64,000 nt of DNA from Deltaproteobacteria bacterium HGW-Deltaproteobacteria-6 (GCA_002840435.1 PHAT01000001.1:180300-244299); one strand, 5' to 3'. Positions 28,154 through 38,103 are shown, counted from the first letter of the stretch. Numbers and translations: made by a program. The notes: generated by a model not told the origin, from the letters alone.

Positions 28154-30574
28154 ATGTCATTAAAGATCAAAAAAGCGGCTGTTTTAGGTGCGGGAGTCAT
28201 GGGCGCGAACATTGCAGCTCATCTGACAAATGCCGGTATCGAGTGTTATTTGCTCGATATCATTCCATTCGAGTTGACGGATGCTGACAAGAAGAAAGGC
28301 CTGACGGAAAAAAGCCCGGCATGGCGCAATCGTTTCGCTGCAAACGGTCTGGCTGGAGCTACAAAATCGAAACCCGCCAGTTTCTTTACCAAGAAAAATG
28401 CATCCATGATCAAAATCGGCAACTTTGAGGATAATTTGAAGTGGCTGGCCGATGTCGATTGGGTTTGCGAAGTTGTTGTGGAGAACCTTAAAATCAAGCA
28501 GGAACTTTTTGCCAAGGTAGAAAAAGTTGTTAAACCGAACTGCATCGTTTCAACAAATACCTCCGGTATTCCCATAAAAGACATCAGCGCAAAATTCAGC
28601 GCCAATCTGAAAAAGCATTTTCTGGGAACCCATTTCTTCAATCCTCCCCGCTACATGAAATTGATGGAAATTATTCCCGGAGTGGAAACGGATAAAGAAA
28701 TTGTCGACTTTATGTGCAAATTCAGCGAGCAGACCCTGGGCAAGGGCGTTGTTGTTTGTAAAGACAGCCCGAACTTTATCGGTAACCGCATTGGCTCGTT
28801 TGATTTAGGCAATGCCCAGCGCATTATGTGGGAGAGAAAATATAAAATTGATGAAGTGGACGCCATTGTCGGTAAGGCTGTCGGCCGTCCGGGCACTGCG
28901 ATCTTCGGCACAATCGATCTGGTTGGACTGGATATCGGCTCGCATGTACGGGATAATCTTTATAAGGCCGTTCCTGATGATGAAAGCCGCGATATGTTCC
29001 TCCCGCTGCCTTTCTCTGAGAAGATGCTCGAAAACAAATGGCTTGGCAATAAAACCAAACAGGGTTTCTATAAGAAAACCAAAGATGCCAAGGGCAAAAA
29101 CGTCAAGTTAATGATTGATCTCGAGACCATGGAATATGTTCCCGCCGGCAAACCAAAGTTTGATTCCATCAGTGCCGCAAAGAAGAAGGAAACTGTCGCT
29201 GAGTCGATGAAGACGGTTTTCTTTGCTGACGACAGAGCCGGAGAATTTATTCGCGAATACTTCTGCAAAAACTTCATCTATTCGGCAAACCGGATTGGTG
29301 AAATCTGCGACAACGTCATGGCCATCGATAACGCCATGAAATGGGGCTACAATCAGAAGTTGGGTCCTTTCGAGTCCTGGGATGCCGTGGGCGTCAAAGA
29401 AGCCATTGACGTCATGAAGAAGATGAAGCTGAAAGTTCCCAAGAAGATCGACGAAATGCTGAAAAAAGGGTGCGAGTCTTTCTATACCTCCAAACCCGAT
29501 GGTAAGTATTACTATGACTTTGAGAAGAAAGGTTATGTGAAGATCGAAGAAAATCCCCGCATCATCATTCTGCCTTCTCTCAAAGAACGCAGCAAGGTCG
29601 TGAAAGAAAATGGCAGTGCCAGCCTGATCGACATCGGCGATGGCGTGGTTTGCCTGGAATTCCATACCAAGATGAACTCTATTGACGACGGTCTGACCGT
29701 TATGCTTCATGAAGCTTGCGATATTGTTGAGAAAGATTTTGCCGGAATGGTTGTTGCCAACCATGATGAACGTGCTTTCTCCGCTGGCGCCAATGTATTC
29801 CAGGTACTCACCGCCGCACAGATGGGTCAGTGGGATCTGATTGAAAAAGGCATTGAAGACTTACAGAACGGCAACATGAGAATGAAATACCTCGATAAGC
29901 CCGTCGTGACAGCTCCGGCCGGTCTGGCGTTGGGCGGCGGCTGCGAAATGGCCATACACGGCGCGCGTTGTCTGCCGAACGGTGAAACCTACATGGGCCT
30001 TGTGGAAGTTGGTGTCGGCTTGATTCCCGCAGGCGGCGGCTGCAAAGAACTTCTGGTTCGCCTGACGGAGGGGATTCCGAGTGGCGTTGTGGAAATGGGT
30101 CTGAATATGCAGTATCACATGGGCAAGTGTTTCGAAAATATCGCAATGGCCAAAGTTTCGACCAGTGCTGCGGAAGCCATGGAGCTGGGTTATATTCGCA
30201 AATCGGAAACCATCAATATGAGCCGCGATGAGCAGATATTTGAAGCCAAACAACTTGTTCTGTCTCTGGTTATGGCAGGTTACAAACCGCCAAAACCCGC
30301 TTTGATTCCGGTCATGGGTGAGAATATGCGCGGTTTCGTCGAAGGCATTATCATGAACATGAGATATGGCAACTTCATTTCCGATTATGATCTGGTTGTA
30401 TGCAGGAAGATAGCCCAGGTTCTTTCCGGCGGCGACTGTGCCGAAGGAACATTTGTATCGGAGCAGGAGATTCTGGATCTGGAAAAAGAAGCTTTTGTAA
30501 GTCTGGTTGGCGAGACAAAGACTCAGGAACGCATTATGTATATGCTGACCAAGGGCAAGCCGCTGCGTAACTAA
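28154..30574 (+). CDS. 3-hydroxyacyl-CoA dehydrogenase/enoyl-CoA hydratase fusion (FadN-like)
   Basis: A bifunctional beta-oxidation enzyme of 806 aa. The dehydrogenase is N-terminal: NAD-binding LGAGVMGANIAAHL and the catalytic region GTHFFNPPRYMKLMEIIPG. The hydratase domain is C-terminal, with GLALGGGCEMAIHGAR and VGVGLIPAGGG. This order is the reverse of FadB and like Bacillus FadN. AAGGAGG precedes the ATG. With the thiolase downstream it completes the hydration, oxidation and thiolysis steps of fatty-acid degradation, or of synthesis run in reverse in syntrophs. Confidence 0.93.
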   Translation: MSLKIKKAAVLGAGVMGANIAAHLTNAGIECYLLDIIPFELTDADKKKGLTEKSPAWRNRFAANGLAGATKSKPASFFTKKNASMIKIGNFEDNLKWLADVDWVCEVVVENLKIKQELFAKVEKVVKPNCIVSTNTSGIPIKDISAKFSANLKKHFLGTHFFNPPRYMKLMEIIPGVETDKEIVDFMCKFSEQTLGKGVVVCKDSPNFIGNRIGSFDLGNAQRIMWERKYKIDEVDAIVGKAVGRPGTAIFGTIDLVGLDIGSHVRDNLYKAVPDDESRDMFLPLPFSEKMLENKWLGNKTKQGFYKKTKDAKGKNVKLMIDLETMEYVPAGKPKFDSISAAKKKETVAESMKTVFFADDRAGEFIREYFCKNFIYSANRIGEICDNVMAIDNAMKWGYNQKLGPFESWDAVGVKEAIDVMKKMKLKVPKKIDEMLKKGCESFYTSKPDGKYYYDFEKKGYVKIEENPRIIILPSLKERSKVVKENGSASLIDIGDGVVCLEFHTKMNSIDDGLTVMLHEACDIVEKDFAGMVVANHDERAFSAGANVFQVLTAAQMGQWDLIEKGIEDLQNGNMRMKYLDKPVVTAPAGLALGGGCEMAIHGARCLPNGETYMGLVEVGVGLIPAGGGCKELLVRLTEGIPSGVVEMGLNMQYHMGKCFENIAMAKVSTSAAEAMELGYIRKSETINMSRDEQIFEAKQLVLSLVMAGYKPPKPALIPVMGENMRGFVEGIIMNMRYGNFISDYDLVVCRKIAQVLSGGDCAEGTFVSEQEILDLEKEAFVSLVGETKTQERIMYMLTKGKPLRN

Positions 30575-30647
30575 TATTTATGAAATAACAGGCGCGGCGT
30601 TTATTTGATTTGCGTTTCGCGCTTTCATTACATGAAGGAGGAAAATC

Positions 30648-31841
30648 ATGAGTGATGCTGTAATTGTTGAAGCCGTAAGAAGTCCAGGCGGCCGTTATAA
30701 AAAAGGTGGTCTTGCAAATACAAGGTCGGATGCCTATGGGATTCAAGTACTCAAAGGTTTGATGGCCAGATTGCCGCAAGTGGATCCCGGGGAAATTGAT
30801 GATTTAATTGTCGGTTGTTCGTTCCCGGAGCACGAGCAGGGCATGAATATGGGAAGAATTTTAGCGATGGGAGCAGGGCTTCCTATTTCCTGTTCAGGCA
30901 TGACCGTTAATCGTTTTTGCTCATCCGGTGTTCAGGCTATTGCTGACGCCACGGCTAAAATTCGTGCTGGTTGGTCGGAGATCATCATTGCCGGCGGTTG
31001 TGAAACCATGAGCCATATTCCGATGGGTGGATCAGCGATGCGTCCGAATCCGGATTGGAAGTTTGACGGCAGTATGCCCAACGTTTATATCAACATGGGC
31101 AATACGGCGGAAAATGTAGCCATGAATCATAATGTTTCACGGGCAGACATGGATAAGTTTGCTGTGGAAAGCAATCGCCGGGCTTATGAAGCCATTCAGT
31201 CCGGAAAATTCAAGGAAGAAATCATTCCTATTAACGCTTTCAAATACAAGATTAAAAACGGCAAACGTATTCGCGAGACAGTCGTCTTTGATATGGATGA
31301 CGGCGTCCGTTGGCCGACAACCGTTGAGGATCTCGGCAAACTGAAATCCCCGTTCAAATTGGGCGGTGGTTGTACAGCGGGTAACTCTTCCCAAATGACG
31401 GACGGCGCTGCTTTTTGTATGATTATGACCGCCGAAAAAGCAAAAGCATTAAAACTGAAACCCATTGCCAAAATGACCCATTATGCAGTCGCCGGATGTC
31501 TGGCGGAAGAAATGGGTGTTGGTCCTGCTTATGCAATTCCCAAGGTTTTAAAAATGGCCGGTTTGACGACGAAGGACGTTGATGTTTTTGAAATTAACGA
31601 AGCCTTTGCTTCGCAGGCGATTTATTCCTGCCGCGAAGTCGGCATTGAAGACCGTTATTGGGCAGGCGACATTAACCCCAACGGCGGTGCGATTGCTCTG
31701 GGACATCCGCTGGGATGCACCGGCGCCAAGCTGACGGCCCAACTGCTGCATGAGTTGAAACGTCGCGGTGGAAAACGTGGTATTGTTTCCATGTGTATCG
31801 GCGGCGGTATGGGCGCAGCCGGTCTTTATGAAATGTTGTAA
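30648..31841 (+). CDS. Acetyl-CoA acyltransferase (thiolase, FadA-like)
   Basis: A 397-aa thiolase catalysing 3-ketoacyl-CoA cleavage. Motifs: VNRFCSSGVQAIADA (nucleophilic Cys about 89), NEAFASQ, GGAIALGHPLGCTGA (catalytic His) and CIGGGMGAAGLYE (second Cys). GAAGGAGG precedes the ATG. It follows the FadN-like gene by 73 bases in the same direction and ends before a large hairpin at 31882. Confidence 0.95.
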   Translation: MSDAVIVEAVRSPGGRYKKGGLANTRSDAYGIQVLKGLMARLPQVDPGEIDDLIVGCSFPEHEQGMNMGRILAMGAGLPISCSGMTVNRFCSSGVQAIADATAKIRAGWSEIIIAGGCETMSHIPMGGSAMRPNPDWKFDGSMPNVYINMGNTAENVAMNHNVSRADMDKFAVESNRRAYEAIQSGKFKEEIIPINAFKYKIKNGKRIRETVVFDMDDGVRWPTTVEDLGKLKSPFKLGGGCTAGNSSQMTDGAAFCMIMTAEKAKALKLKPIAKMTHYAVAGCLAEEMGVGPAYAIPKVLKMAGLTTKDVDVFEINEAFASQAIYSCREVGIEDRYWAGDINPNGGAIALGHPLGCTGAKLTAQLLHELKRRGGKRGIVSMCIGGGMGAAGLYEML

Positions 31842-31881
31842 TTAGAAACCCCTCCAGCGCCAAGCTGAAAGCGTCGCCAGA

Positions 31882-31920
31882 ACCCTTCCGCCATGATGGA
31901 TACACAAATGGCGGAAGGGT
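31882..31920 (+). terminator. Large hairpin after the thiolase gene
   Basis: Perfect 13-base arms ACCCTTCCGCCAT and ATGGCGGAAGGGT separated by 13 bases. No T run follows, so it may be a 3'-stabilising or factor-dependent terminator structure. Confidence 0.6.
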
Positions 31921-32018
31921 CGGCGGCAACGCTTCCTTTCTTGGTTTTATCGTGATTGAAATAAGGAAGTCTTTTTGCTTGAAATGCGGCAATCTTTAAG
32001 CTATAGCAAACGGCACTT

Positions 32019-32093
32019 GGGCGGTTAACTCAGCGGGAGAGTGCTACCTTCACACGGTAGAAGTCGCTGGTTCAATCCCAGCACCGCCTACCA
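32019..32093 (+). tRNA. tRNA-Val (anticodon CAC)
   Basis: Cloverleaf with acceptor arms GGGCGGT and ACCGCCT (one G-U pair), anticodon stem CTACC/GGTAG around loop TTCACAC giving CAC, a TTCAATC T-loop, and an encoded ACCA end. Confidence 0.93.
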
Positions 32094-32102
32094 TGAATAT
32101 TC

Positions 32103-32139
32103 ATGGGATTAGCGATTTATCGTTAATCCCATTTTTATT
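32103..32139 (+). terminator. Rho-independent terminator after tRNA-Val
   Basis: GGGATTA and TAATCCC arms with an inner GCGAT/ATCGT pairing, followed by a T-rich tail. Confidence 0.85.
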
Positions 32140-32238
32140 TTAAATCATTCAATAAATCGTTCATGAAAAAATCTGCCATCATTTTGTGGACATGATTTTA
32201 TATTTACTATATAAAATAGATAATTGGAGTCCTTCAGA

Positions 32239-32994
32239 ATGTTTAAAACTAAAAAAGTCATTGTTGTAATGCCCGCGTATAACGCAGCTCAAACATTGAA
32301 AAAGACTTATGATGAGGTTATGGCCCAGGAGATTGTCGATCTGGTTATCCTGGTGGACGATGCAAGTGGCGACGAAACATCATCTATTGCCGCCCGACTT
32401 CCCAATACGAGGGTTCATGTCCACGAAAAAAACCGTGGATATGGCGGTAATCAGAAGACCTGTTACAGGATGGCTCTGGAAGAGGGAGCGGATATCATCA
32501 TTATGGTTCATCCCGATTATCAATACACGCCAAAACTGATTCCGGCCATGGCATCCATGATCGGGAACGGACTTTATCACTGTGTTCTCGGATCGAGAAT
32601 TCTGGGCGGACATGCGGTGAGATCCGGGATGCCGCTGTGGAAGTACATTGCCAATCGTTTTCTTACCTTATCTGAAAATGTGATGCTGGGAGCGAAGCTT
32701 TCGGAATATCATACGGGATATCGCGCCTTTTCCCGGGAGTTGCTTGAAAAGTTGCCTTTGGAATCTAATTCCGATGATTTTGTTTTCGATAATCAAATGC
32801 TGGCCCAGATTGTCTGGTTTGGTTATACGATTGCCGAGGTCAGTTGCCCGACGAAATACTTTGCCGAAGCGTCATCGATCAACTTTATGCGCAGCGTTAA
32901 ATATGGGATAGGATGCCTGGCAACAGCGATGAGCTTTCGTCTGTCAAAATGGGGACTTATCCGGACGTCTCTCTTCCCGGAGATCCACGCATGA
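32239..32994 (+). CDS. Family 2 glycosyltransferase
   Basis: A 251-aa GT-A enzyme with VIVVMPAYNAAQTL, VDDASGDET and a HPDYQYTP segment at the usual metal-binding place, and no clear membrane helix. The ATG at 32239 follows GGAGT by 8 bases; an in-frame TTG at 32224 has none. It overlaps the following methyltransferase by 4 bases, so the two act together, probably in glycan or lipid-carrier modification. Confidence 0.87.
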   Translation: MFKTKKVIVVMPAYNAAQTLKKTYDEVMAQEIVDLVILVDDASGDETSSIAARLPNTRVHVHEKNRGYGGNQKTCYRMALEEGADIIIMVHPDYQYTPKLIPAMASMIGNGLYHCVLGSRILGGHAVRSGMPLWKYIANRFLTLSENVMLGAKLSEYHTGYRAFSRELLEKLPLESNSDDFVFDNQMLAQIVWFGYTIAEVSCPTKYFAEASSINFMRSVKYGIGCLATAMSFRLSKWGLIRTSLFPEIHA

Positions 32995-33767
32995 TGTCGA
33001 AAAACGAAAATCGTTTCGATGATTTCTTTGAAAATGAAAAATATGCCTCCCTGAAAAATTACCTGTACAATTATCTTATTAGAAAGCGCGCCGTTGAAAA
33101 AGTAATGCAAAACGAGAAGAAGGAACTCGTTTTGGAAATCGGCAGCGGCATTTCTCCCGTTCTGACCTCGTGGGACCGTATTGTATATTCCGATTTATCT
33201 TCGTCAGCACTCAGGATGTTGAAGCAAATTCACGGGAAGGGCCAATATGTCGTGGCGGATGCCATGAATCTACCCTTCGAAGCGAATTCATTTTCTCATG
33301 TCATCTCCTCTGAAGTCCTGGAACATCTTGAAGACGACCGGAAATCATTAAGAGAGATAGCCAGGGTAACAAAGCCCGACGGCGTATTGATCGTAACGTT
33401 TCCCCACCGTCATTTTTATTTTGCACATGATGACCGTTTTGTTCATCATTACCGGCGCTATGAAGTTTCAGAGATGATATCCCGTCTGGAAGAAGCCGGA
33501 TTTTATCCCGTTTACGTGCGAAAGGTTCTGGGACCTTTAGAGAAGTTGACCATGTTGTCTGTTACCCTTTGCATTTCCGCCTTGCAGAATTTGAGTCAGA
33601 AAAAGCGCTTAAAAAAAATGCAAGTTCCGCCCCCGGATATCCTGATCAGCCTCTTCAAGTGGCTCAATAAACTTTATGCCGGTTTCGCATGGATTGATGC
33701 GCTGATCATGCCCCGGGCTTTATCAACGGTTTTGTTAATCAAGGCAAAGAAAAAACAAATATTATAA
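32991..33767 (+). CDS. SAM-dependent methyltransferase (class I)
   Basis: A 258-aa protein with motif I LVLEIGSGISPVL, an acidic residue after the next strand (YSDLSSSALRML) and a Methyltransf_11-like post-motif region ISSEVLEHLEDDRKSLREIARVTKPDG. The ATG at 32991 overlaps the preceding glycosyltransferase stop in an ATGA arrangement; an earlier in-frame start at 32913 lies within that gene. Substrate unknown, perhaps a sugar or lipid intermediate. Confidence 0.85.
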   Translation: MMSKNENRFDDFFENEKYASLKNYLYNYLIRKRAVEKVMQNEKKELVLEIGSGISPVLTSWDRIVYSDLSSSALRMLKQIHGKGQYVVADAMNLPFEANSFSHVISSEVLEHLEDDRKSLREIARVTKPDGVLIVTFPHRHFYFAHDDRFVHHYRRYEVSEMISRLEEAGFYPVYVRKVLGPLEKLTMLSVTLCISALQNLSQKKRLKKMQVPPPDILISLFKWLNKLYAGFAWIDALIMPRALSTVLLIKAKKKQIL

Positions 33768-33835
33768 ACGCCTTGGATTTATATGGATGAGGGGCTTGTC
33801 CAATGTACGAAGCTTACAGAGAGATTCAGCGACGA

Positions 33836-34360
33836 TTAAGTCATATTCTTCATCGTGGCCAGATAGGTTCGGCATAGGTAGCGATAGGCTTCAATGCCGT
33901 CTTTTGCGGCTGCTTTATCCTTATCTGTAACATCGCGGGTGATTGTGGCGGGGTTTCCCGCGACAATTTTTCCGGCGGGAATGCGCATGCCCTTGGGAAC
34001 CAGCGAGCCTACCGAGACAAAAACATCTTCTTCGCAAACAGCATTAAAAAGGACGATGGCGCCGATGCCGATCATGCATCGGTCATGGATGTGGACGTCA
34101 TGCAGAATTACACCGTGAGCTACAGTGACGTCATCTCCGATGATGGACTGAGATCCCGGATAGACGTGAATGACAGCATTGTCCTGAACGCTGGAACGGT
34201 CACCGATAATGACCGGACCGAAGTCTGCGCGGATGGAAACACCGGGCGCGATCAGACATTCATGTCCGATGCGAACATCGCCAATCAAAACGGCGGCCGG
34301 ATGAACGAAAGAATCGGAGGGAACCTGCGGCCTTTTACCATCAAATTCATAAAGCGCCAT
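33836..34360 (-). CDS. Gamma-carbonic anhydrase-like hexapeptide-repeat protein
   Basis: A 174-aa left-handed beta-helix protein of the YrdA/PaaY/gamma-carbonic anhydrase group. It contains RADFGPVIIGDRSSVQDNAVIH, VTVAHGVILHDVHIHDRCMIGIG with the conserved metal-binding His residues, and the VAGNPA motif near the end. Catalytic activity is not certain. It lies 11 bases after kdsD on the minus strand and is probably co-transcribed. Confidence 0.87.
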   Translation of the reverse strand: MALYEFDGKRPQVPSDSFVHPAAVLIGDVRIGHECLIAPGVSIRADFGPVIIGDRSSVQDNAVIHVYPGSQSIIGDDVTVAHGVILHDVHIHDRCMIGIGAIVLFNAVCEEDVFVSVGSLVPKGMRIPAGKIVAGNPATITRDVTDKDKAAAKDGIEAYRYLCRTYLATMKNMT

Positions 34361-34370
34361 AAACGTTCAC

Positions 34371-35390
34371 CTAATAGGTCAATGAAATGTTAACGGAGCC
34401 GCCCCTGCCAAAAATGTCATGCAGATGGACATACCCTTTAAGTTTTTTCTTATCATTGATCACGGCCAGTGAGGTAATTTCCTTTTTCTGCATAAACTCC
34501 ACCGTTTCCGCCAGCGAAGCTTTTTCGCCGATGGTCTTGGGATTGGGCGTCATGACATCGTCTATCGTCAGCCCGGTGAAAGACAGGCCTTTGCTGACCA
34601 TCCGTCGCACATCACCATCCGTGAGGATGCCGAGCAGGTTGTCTTTTTTGTCCGTGATCAGAACAAAGCCGACATTCTTCTCGTCAATTTCCGAAATGGC
34701 CTGCCGGATACCGGTTTTGCTGAACACGCGCGGGATTCTGTCTCCCACTATCATGGCGTCGCTCACTTTTGCTTTGAGTCTTGTGCCCAGAGAGCCGCCG
34801 GGATGAAACTTGTAAAAGTCCTGTTCACGGAATTTCCGTTTATCGATCAGCGCGATAGCCAGGGCGTCGCCCATGGCCAGGGCGGCAGTGGAACTGGAGG
34901 TCGGCGCAAGACCGAAAGGGCAGGCTTCTTTTTCCACGGATACGTCAATGACGATGTCGCTGTTTTTGGCCAGTGTCGAAGAGAGTACGCCGGTAAAGGA
35001 AATGATAGGCGCTCCAATATGCTTAACCGAACTGATGATGGGTATCAGTTCGCGTGTTTCACCGCTGTTGGAAATTGCCAGGAGAACGTCTTTTCTCGTT
35101 ACAATGCCCAGATCCCCGTGAATGCCTTCTGCGGGATGGAGAAAGAGCGCCTGTGTCCCCGTGCTGGTCAGTGTGGCGACGATTTTTCGACCGATTAATC
35201 CGGACTTGCCGATGCCCGTGATAATAACGCGTCCCTTGCATTTAAAGATCAAATCGACCGCGCTGGTAAAATTTCCATCGATCTTATCGACCAGACTCAA
35301 AATACTCTGTGCTTCAATTTTCAGAACTTCTTTGGCGCGTTCTATAGCCGCTCTATTATTGCTCATGTTTTTGTCCTGTGCTTTTTTCAT
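34371..35390 (-). CDS. kdsD: Arabinose-5-phosphate isomerase (KpsF/GutQ/KdsD family)
   Basis: KdsD converts ribulose 5-phosphate to arabinose 5-phosphate, the first step to Kdo for lipopolysaccharide. The 339-aa protein has an N-terminal SIS domain (GRVIITGIGKSGLIGRKIV, TSTGTQALFLHPAEGIHGDLG, SNSGETRELIP) and two C-terminal CBS domains (from about 210). The start may instead be the ATG nine codons on, which also has an AGGA upstream. It fits with the LpxH-like gene nearby as part of outer-membrane synthesis. Confidence 0.93.
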   Translation of the reverse strand: MKKAQDKNMSNNRAAIERAKEVLKIEAQSILSLVDKIDGNFTSAVDLIFKCKGRVIITGIGKSGLIGRKIVATLTSTGTQALFLHPAEGIHGDLGIVTRKDVLLAISNSGETRELIPIISSVKHIGAPIISFTGVLSSTLAKNSDIVIDVSVEKEACPFGLAPTSSSTAALAMGDALAIALIDKRKFREQDFYKFHPGGSLGTRLKAKVSDAMIVGDRIPRVFSKTGIRQAISEIDEKNVGFVLITDKKDNLLGILTDGDVRRMVSKGLSFTGLTIDDVMTPNPKTIGEKASLAETVEFMQKKEITSLAVINDKKKLKGYVHLHDIFGRGGSVNISLTY

Positions 35391-35557
35391 TTTCTTCGCC
35401 TGTCTGCATACGGTGCAGCAAAACTAGCAAAAAACTCCGGACAAAACAAGAATCAATTGATGAATTCTATTGGACAGAACAAATAAAATTAATCATGGCT
35501 TAGCGCTGATTTATCTGCTAAAGAAAAATCGCATTTTGACCGGAAGAGAACGAAAGC

Positions 35558-36334
35558 ATGAAAGCAATTTTTATATCCGATGCTCACTTGAGACGCTCTG
35601 CGGACGAGCGATACGGACAGTTTATCAAATTTCTGGCCGATCTGGGGGAATGTAAGGTAAGATCGATCGTCGATGCCGAAGCATTGGAACGCAAACAAAC
35701 GCCGATTGATGACCTCTACATTCTTGGCGATTTTTTTGATTTCTGGTTTTGCCGGAAGGATCATATCCATCCCGAATTTCAGCTGGTGATCAGTAAACTG
35801 GTCGCGTTGCAAAAGAGCGGCGTTCGCATCCATTTATGTGAAGGGAACCATGATTTTTTCATGAAAGAATATTTTCATGATGTCTTAGGGATGGAAGTAT
35901 TTGAGGAATGGGCCGATATTAAGCTGGATGGCATCAATACATTGGTTGCCCACGGCGATACGGTGGACCGGTCAAATTATTTCTATATTCTGCTGCGGAA
36001 GGCATTACGCGCGCGCGCCTTTTATCATTTGCAGCGTTTTGTCCCGTCATCCATTCTCTGGGCAATTGCCGGTATCAGCTCCCATACCAGCAAAACGATG
36101 ACCGTTGATGATGGAACGGCGCTTGTGGAAAAAATGTTTTCTTTTGCCGCGGGAAAGTTGCGGGAAGAATACGGCGCCGTGATCCTGGGACATTGCCATA
36201 AACCTGTGCTGCGTAATTTCGATTTGAATGGCAAAAAGAAGACTTTTGTCACTTTGGGCGACTGGACCAGTCACTACTCGTTTCTCTATTACGAAGACGG
36301 AAAATTCTTCATGAGTTACTACCGGCCGCGGTAA
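35558..36334 (+). CDS. lpxH: UDP-2,3-diacylglucosamine pyrophosphohydrolase-like metallophosphoesterase
   Basis: LpxH removes UMP from UDP-2,3-diacylglucosamine to give lipid X in lipid A synthesis. The 258-aa protein shows the full calcineurin-type motif set: FISDAHL, GDFFDFW, EGNHDFF, HGDTVD and GHCHKP. The FDFW element is typical of LpxH rather than other phosphoesterases, but the final motif differs from the common GHTHRP, so a related YbbF-like role remains possible. It stands opposite kdsD. Confidence 0.82.
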   Translation: MKAIFISDAHLRRSADERYGQFIKFLADLGECKVRSIVDAEALERKQTPIDDLYILGDFFDFWFCRKDHIHPEFQLVISKLVALQKSGVRIHLCEGNHDFFMKEYFHDVLGMEVFEEWADIKLDGINTLVAHGDTVDRSNYFYILLRKALRARAFYHLQRFVPSSILWAIAGISSHTSKTMTVDDGTALVEKMFSFAAGKLREEYGAVILGHCHKPVLRNFDLNGKKKTFVTLGDWTSHYSFLYYEDGKFFMSYYRPR

Positions 36335-36501
36335 TCATCCGGCTCCCTTCATTTTTAACCGTGTTTGATCAATGAATTGCTGGACATATTGTTTTCTTTA
36401 TGCTAGGAAACCCGATCTTTTTTACAAAAAAGACATTTTGTGTATTTCGGGAACGAGATTAAAGCGTTTCCCCAAAATTACGAAAAAGAAGGAAAATTAT
36501 T

Positions 36502-37347
36502 ATGAATTTTGGCGGAATATATCCCGAATGTTCCATGCGTGACGCTCGATTTGTTGTTGTGCCCGTGCCCTACGATTTGACTTCGACATATCAGCCCGGC
36601 AGCCGCCGGGGGCCGGCGGCCATCATCGAAGCTTCAACCAACATGGAGCTTTATGATGAAGAACTGAAGAAAGAAACATATCTGGCCGGCATCCATACAG
36701 CCGCGCCGGTCAGCGTGGACGCCCGCGGGCCGAAGCATATGATCAGCGCCGTGCGGAAAAAAATCAGCCGTATCGTCTCATTAAACAAGATTCCGGTGAT
36801 GCTGGGCGGAGAGCACAGCATCACGCTGGGCGCCGTTCAGGCTGTTGCCGAGCAATATCCCAAATTGACCGTTCTGCAACTGGATGCCCACGCCGATTTG
36901 CGTGACAGCTATCAGGGTACGCCTTATAATCACGCCTGTGTAGCCAGACGAATCACCGAGATTTGTTCTCTGGTCCAGGTGGGCATTCGGAGCATGAGCA
37001 AGGAAGAGGGGGATTATCTGCCGACTAGTGAAGTCAAGTCCTACAGCGCTGATTATGTTTCGGAAAACAAGAACTGGGCGCAAACAGTTTCTAAGGATCT
37101 GCGCGGCGATGTTTTTATTACTATCGATTTAGATGTATTCGATCCGTCGATCATGTCCGCGACCGGTACGCCTGAGCCGGGCGGTCTCTCCTGGCGCGAT
37201 GTTTTGCAGTTACTGCGTCTGGTTTCCGGTAAATGCAGTATCCGGGGGTTTGACGTTGTTGAATTAGCCCCTTTGCCGGGAGTTGTTGCTCCTGATTTCA
37301 TGGCGGCTAAACTGATTTATCGTTTAATGGGCTATATAACAAAATAG
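36502..37347 (+). CDS. speB: Agmatinase (ureohydrolase family)
   Basis: SpeB hydrolyses agmatine to putrescine and urea. The 281-aa protein has the three binuclear-manganese motifs GGEHSITLG, DAHADLRDS and DLDVFDPS. It is followed 38 bases later by pyruvoyl-dependent arginine decarboxylase, giving a two-step arginine to agmatine to putrescine route in one operon. AAGGAAA lies upstream of the ATG. Confidence 0.94.
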   Translation: MNFGGIYPECSMRDARFVVVPVPYDLTSTYQPGSRRGPAAIIEASTNMELYDEELKKETYLAGIHTAAPVSVDARGPKHMISAVRKKISRIVSLNKIPVMLGGEHSITLGAVQAVAEQYPKLTVLQLDAHADLRDSYQGTPYNHACVARRITEICSLVQVGIRSMSKEEGDYLPTSEVKSYSADYVSENKNWAQTVSKDLRGDVFITIDLDVFDPSIMSATGTPEPGGLSWRDVLQLLRLVSGKCSIRGFDVVELAPLPGVVAPDFMAAKLIYRLMGYITK

Positions 37348-37385
37348 CTGTGTACGTTTAATTATTTTACCATGGAGATAGAAAA

Positions 37386-37934
37386 TTGAATCCCAGTGTA
37401 CCCCAAAAAATATTTTTTACCAAAGGTGTCGGCACCCACAAAGAAGAGCTGCATTCATTTGAATTGGCTCTGCGGGATGCCGGTATTGAAAAGTGCAATC
37501 TGGTGCAGGTATCCAGCATTTTCCCCCCCGGCTGCAAAGTGATTTCCATGGCACAAGGCGTCAAAGAACTGCAACCGGGAGCGATCACATATTGTGTGAT
37601 GAGCCGTTGCTGCAGCAACGAACCACGCCGGTTGCTTGCGTCGTCGGTGGGGCTGGCCATTCCCGCTGATAAAAAAGCCTATGGTTACATCAGCGAGCAT
37701 CACGCCTTTGGCAGAACGGAAAAAGAGGCGGGCGATTACGCGGAAGATCTGGCCGCCGCGATGCTGGCTTCGACGCTGGGTATTGATTTTGATATTGATG
37801 AAAGCTGGGACGAGAAAAAAGAAATATTCAAAATCAGCGGCAAAATCGTCAGCACGCGCAACATTACGCAGTCGACCATTGTTAAAAACAATTGGTTTAC
37901 AACAGTTGTCGCAGCCGCAGTTTTCATTTTCTAG
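37386..37934 (+). CDS. Pyruvoyl-dependent arginine decarboxylase
   Basis: A 182-aa proenzyme that self-cleaves to beta and alpha chains, the new alpha N-terminus becoming the pyruvoyl group. It decarboxylates arginine to agmatine. The [13 protein letters not shown] segment holds the expected Ser43-Ser44 cleavage site, and [27 protein letters not shown] and [10 protein letters not shown] match the family. The start is a TTG at 37386 with GGAGA upstream. Common in archaea and some deltaproteobacteria and Chlamydia. It works with speB. Confidence 0.92.
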   Translation: MNPSVPQKIFFTKGVGTHKEELHSFELALRDAGIEKCNLVQVSSIFPPGCKVISMAQGVKELQPGAITYCVMSRCCSNEPRRLLASSVGLAIPADKKAYGYISEHHAFGRTEKEAGDYAEDLAAAMLASTLGIDFDIDESWDEKKEIFKISGKIVSTRNITQSTIVKNNWFTTVVAAAVFIF

Positions 37935-37963
37935 GCGTTAGCCGGAAACGGCCAAATAACTCC

Positions 37964-37992
37964 TTGACAAACATAGGAGATAATGGTCTAAG
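37964..37992 (+). promoter_or_regulatory. Candidate promoter for tRNA-fMet
   Basis: TTGACA at 37964-37969 and a weak TCTAAG 17 bases later, about 25 bases before the tRNA. Confidence 0.5.
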
Positions 37993-38017
37993 GTCCGAAT
38001 CTTAGATGTCGTCATAT

Positions 38018-38094
<77 letters not shown>

Positions 38095-38103
38095 AATAAT
38101 TGT

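Noticed and set aside
29108-29764. 218-codon minus-strand ORF opposite the fadN-like gene
   Set aside because: It lies fully inside a well-supported gene, lacks a ribosome site and has low-complexity composition expected for antisense reading.
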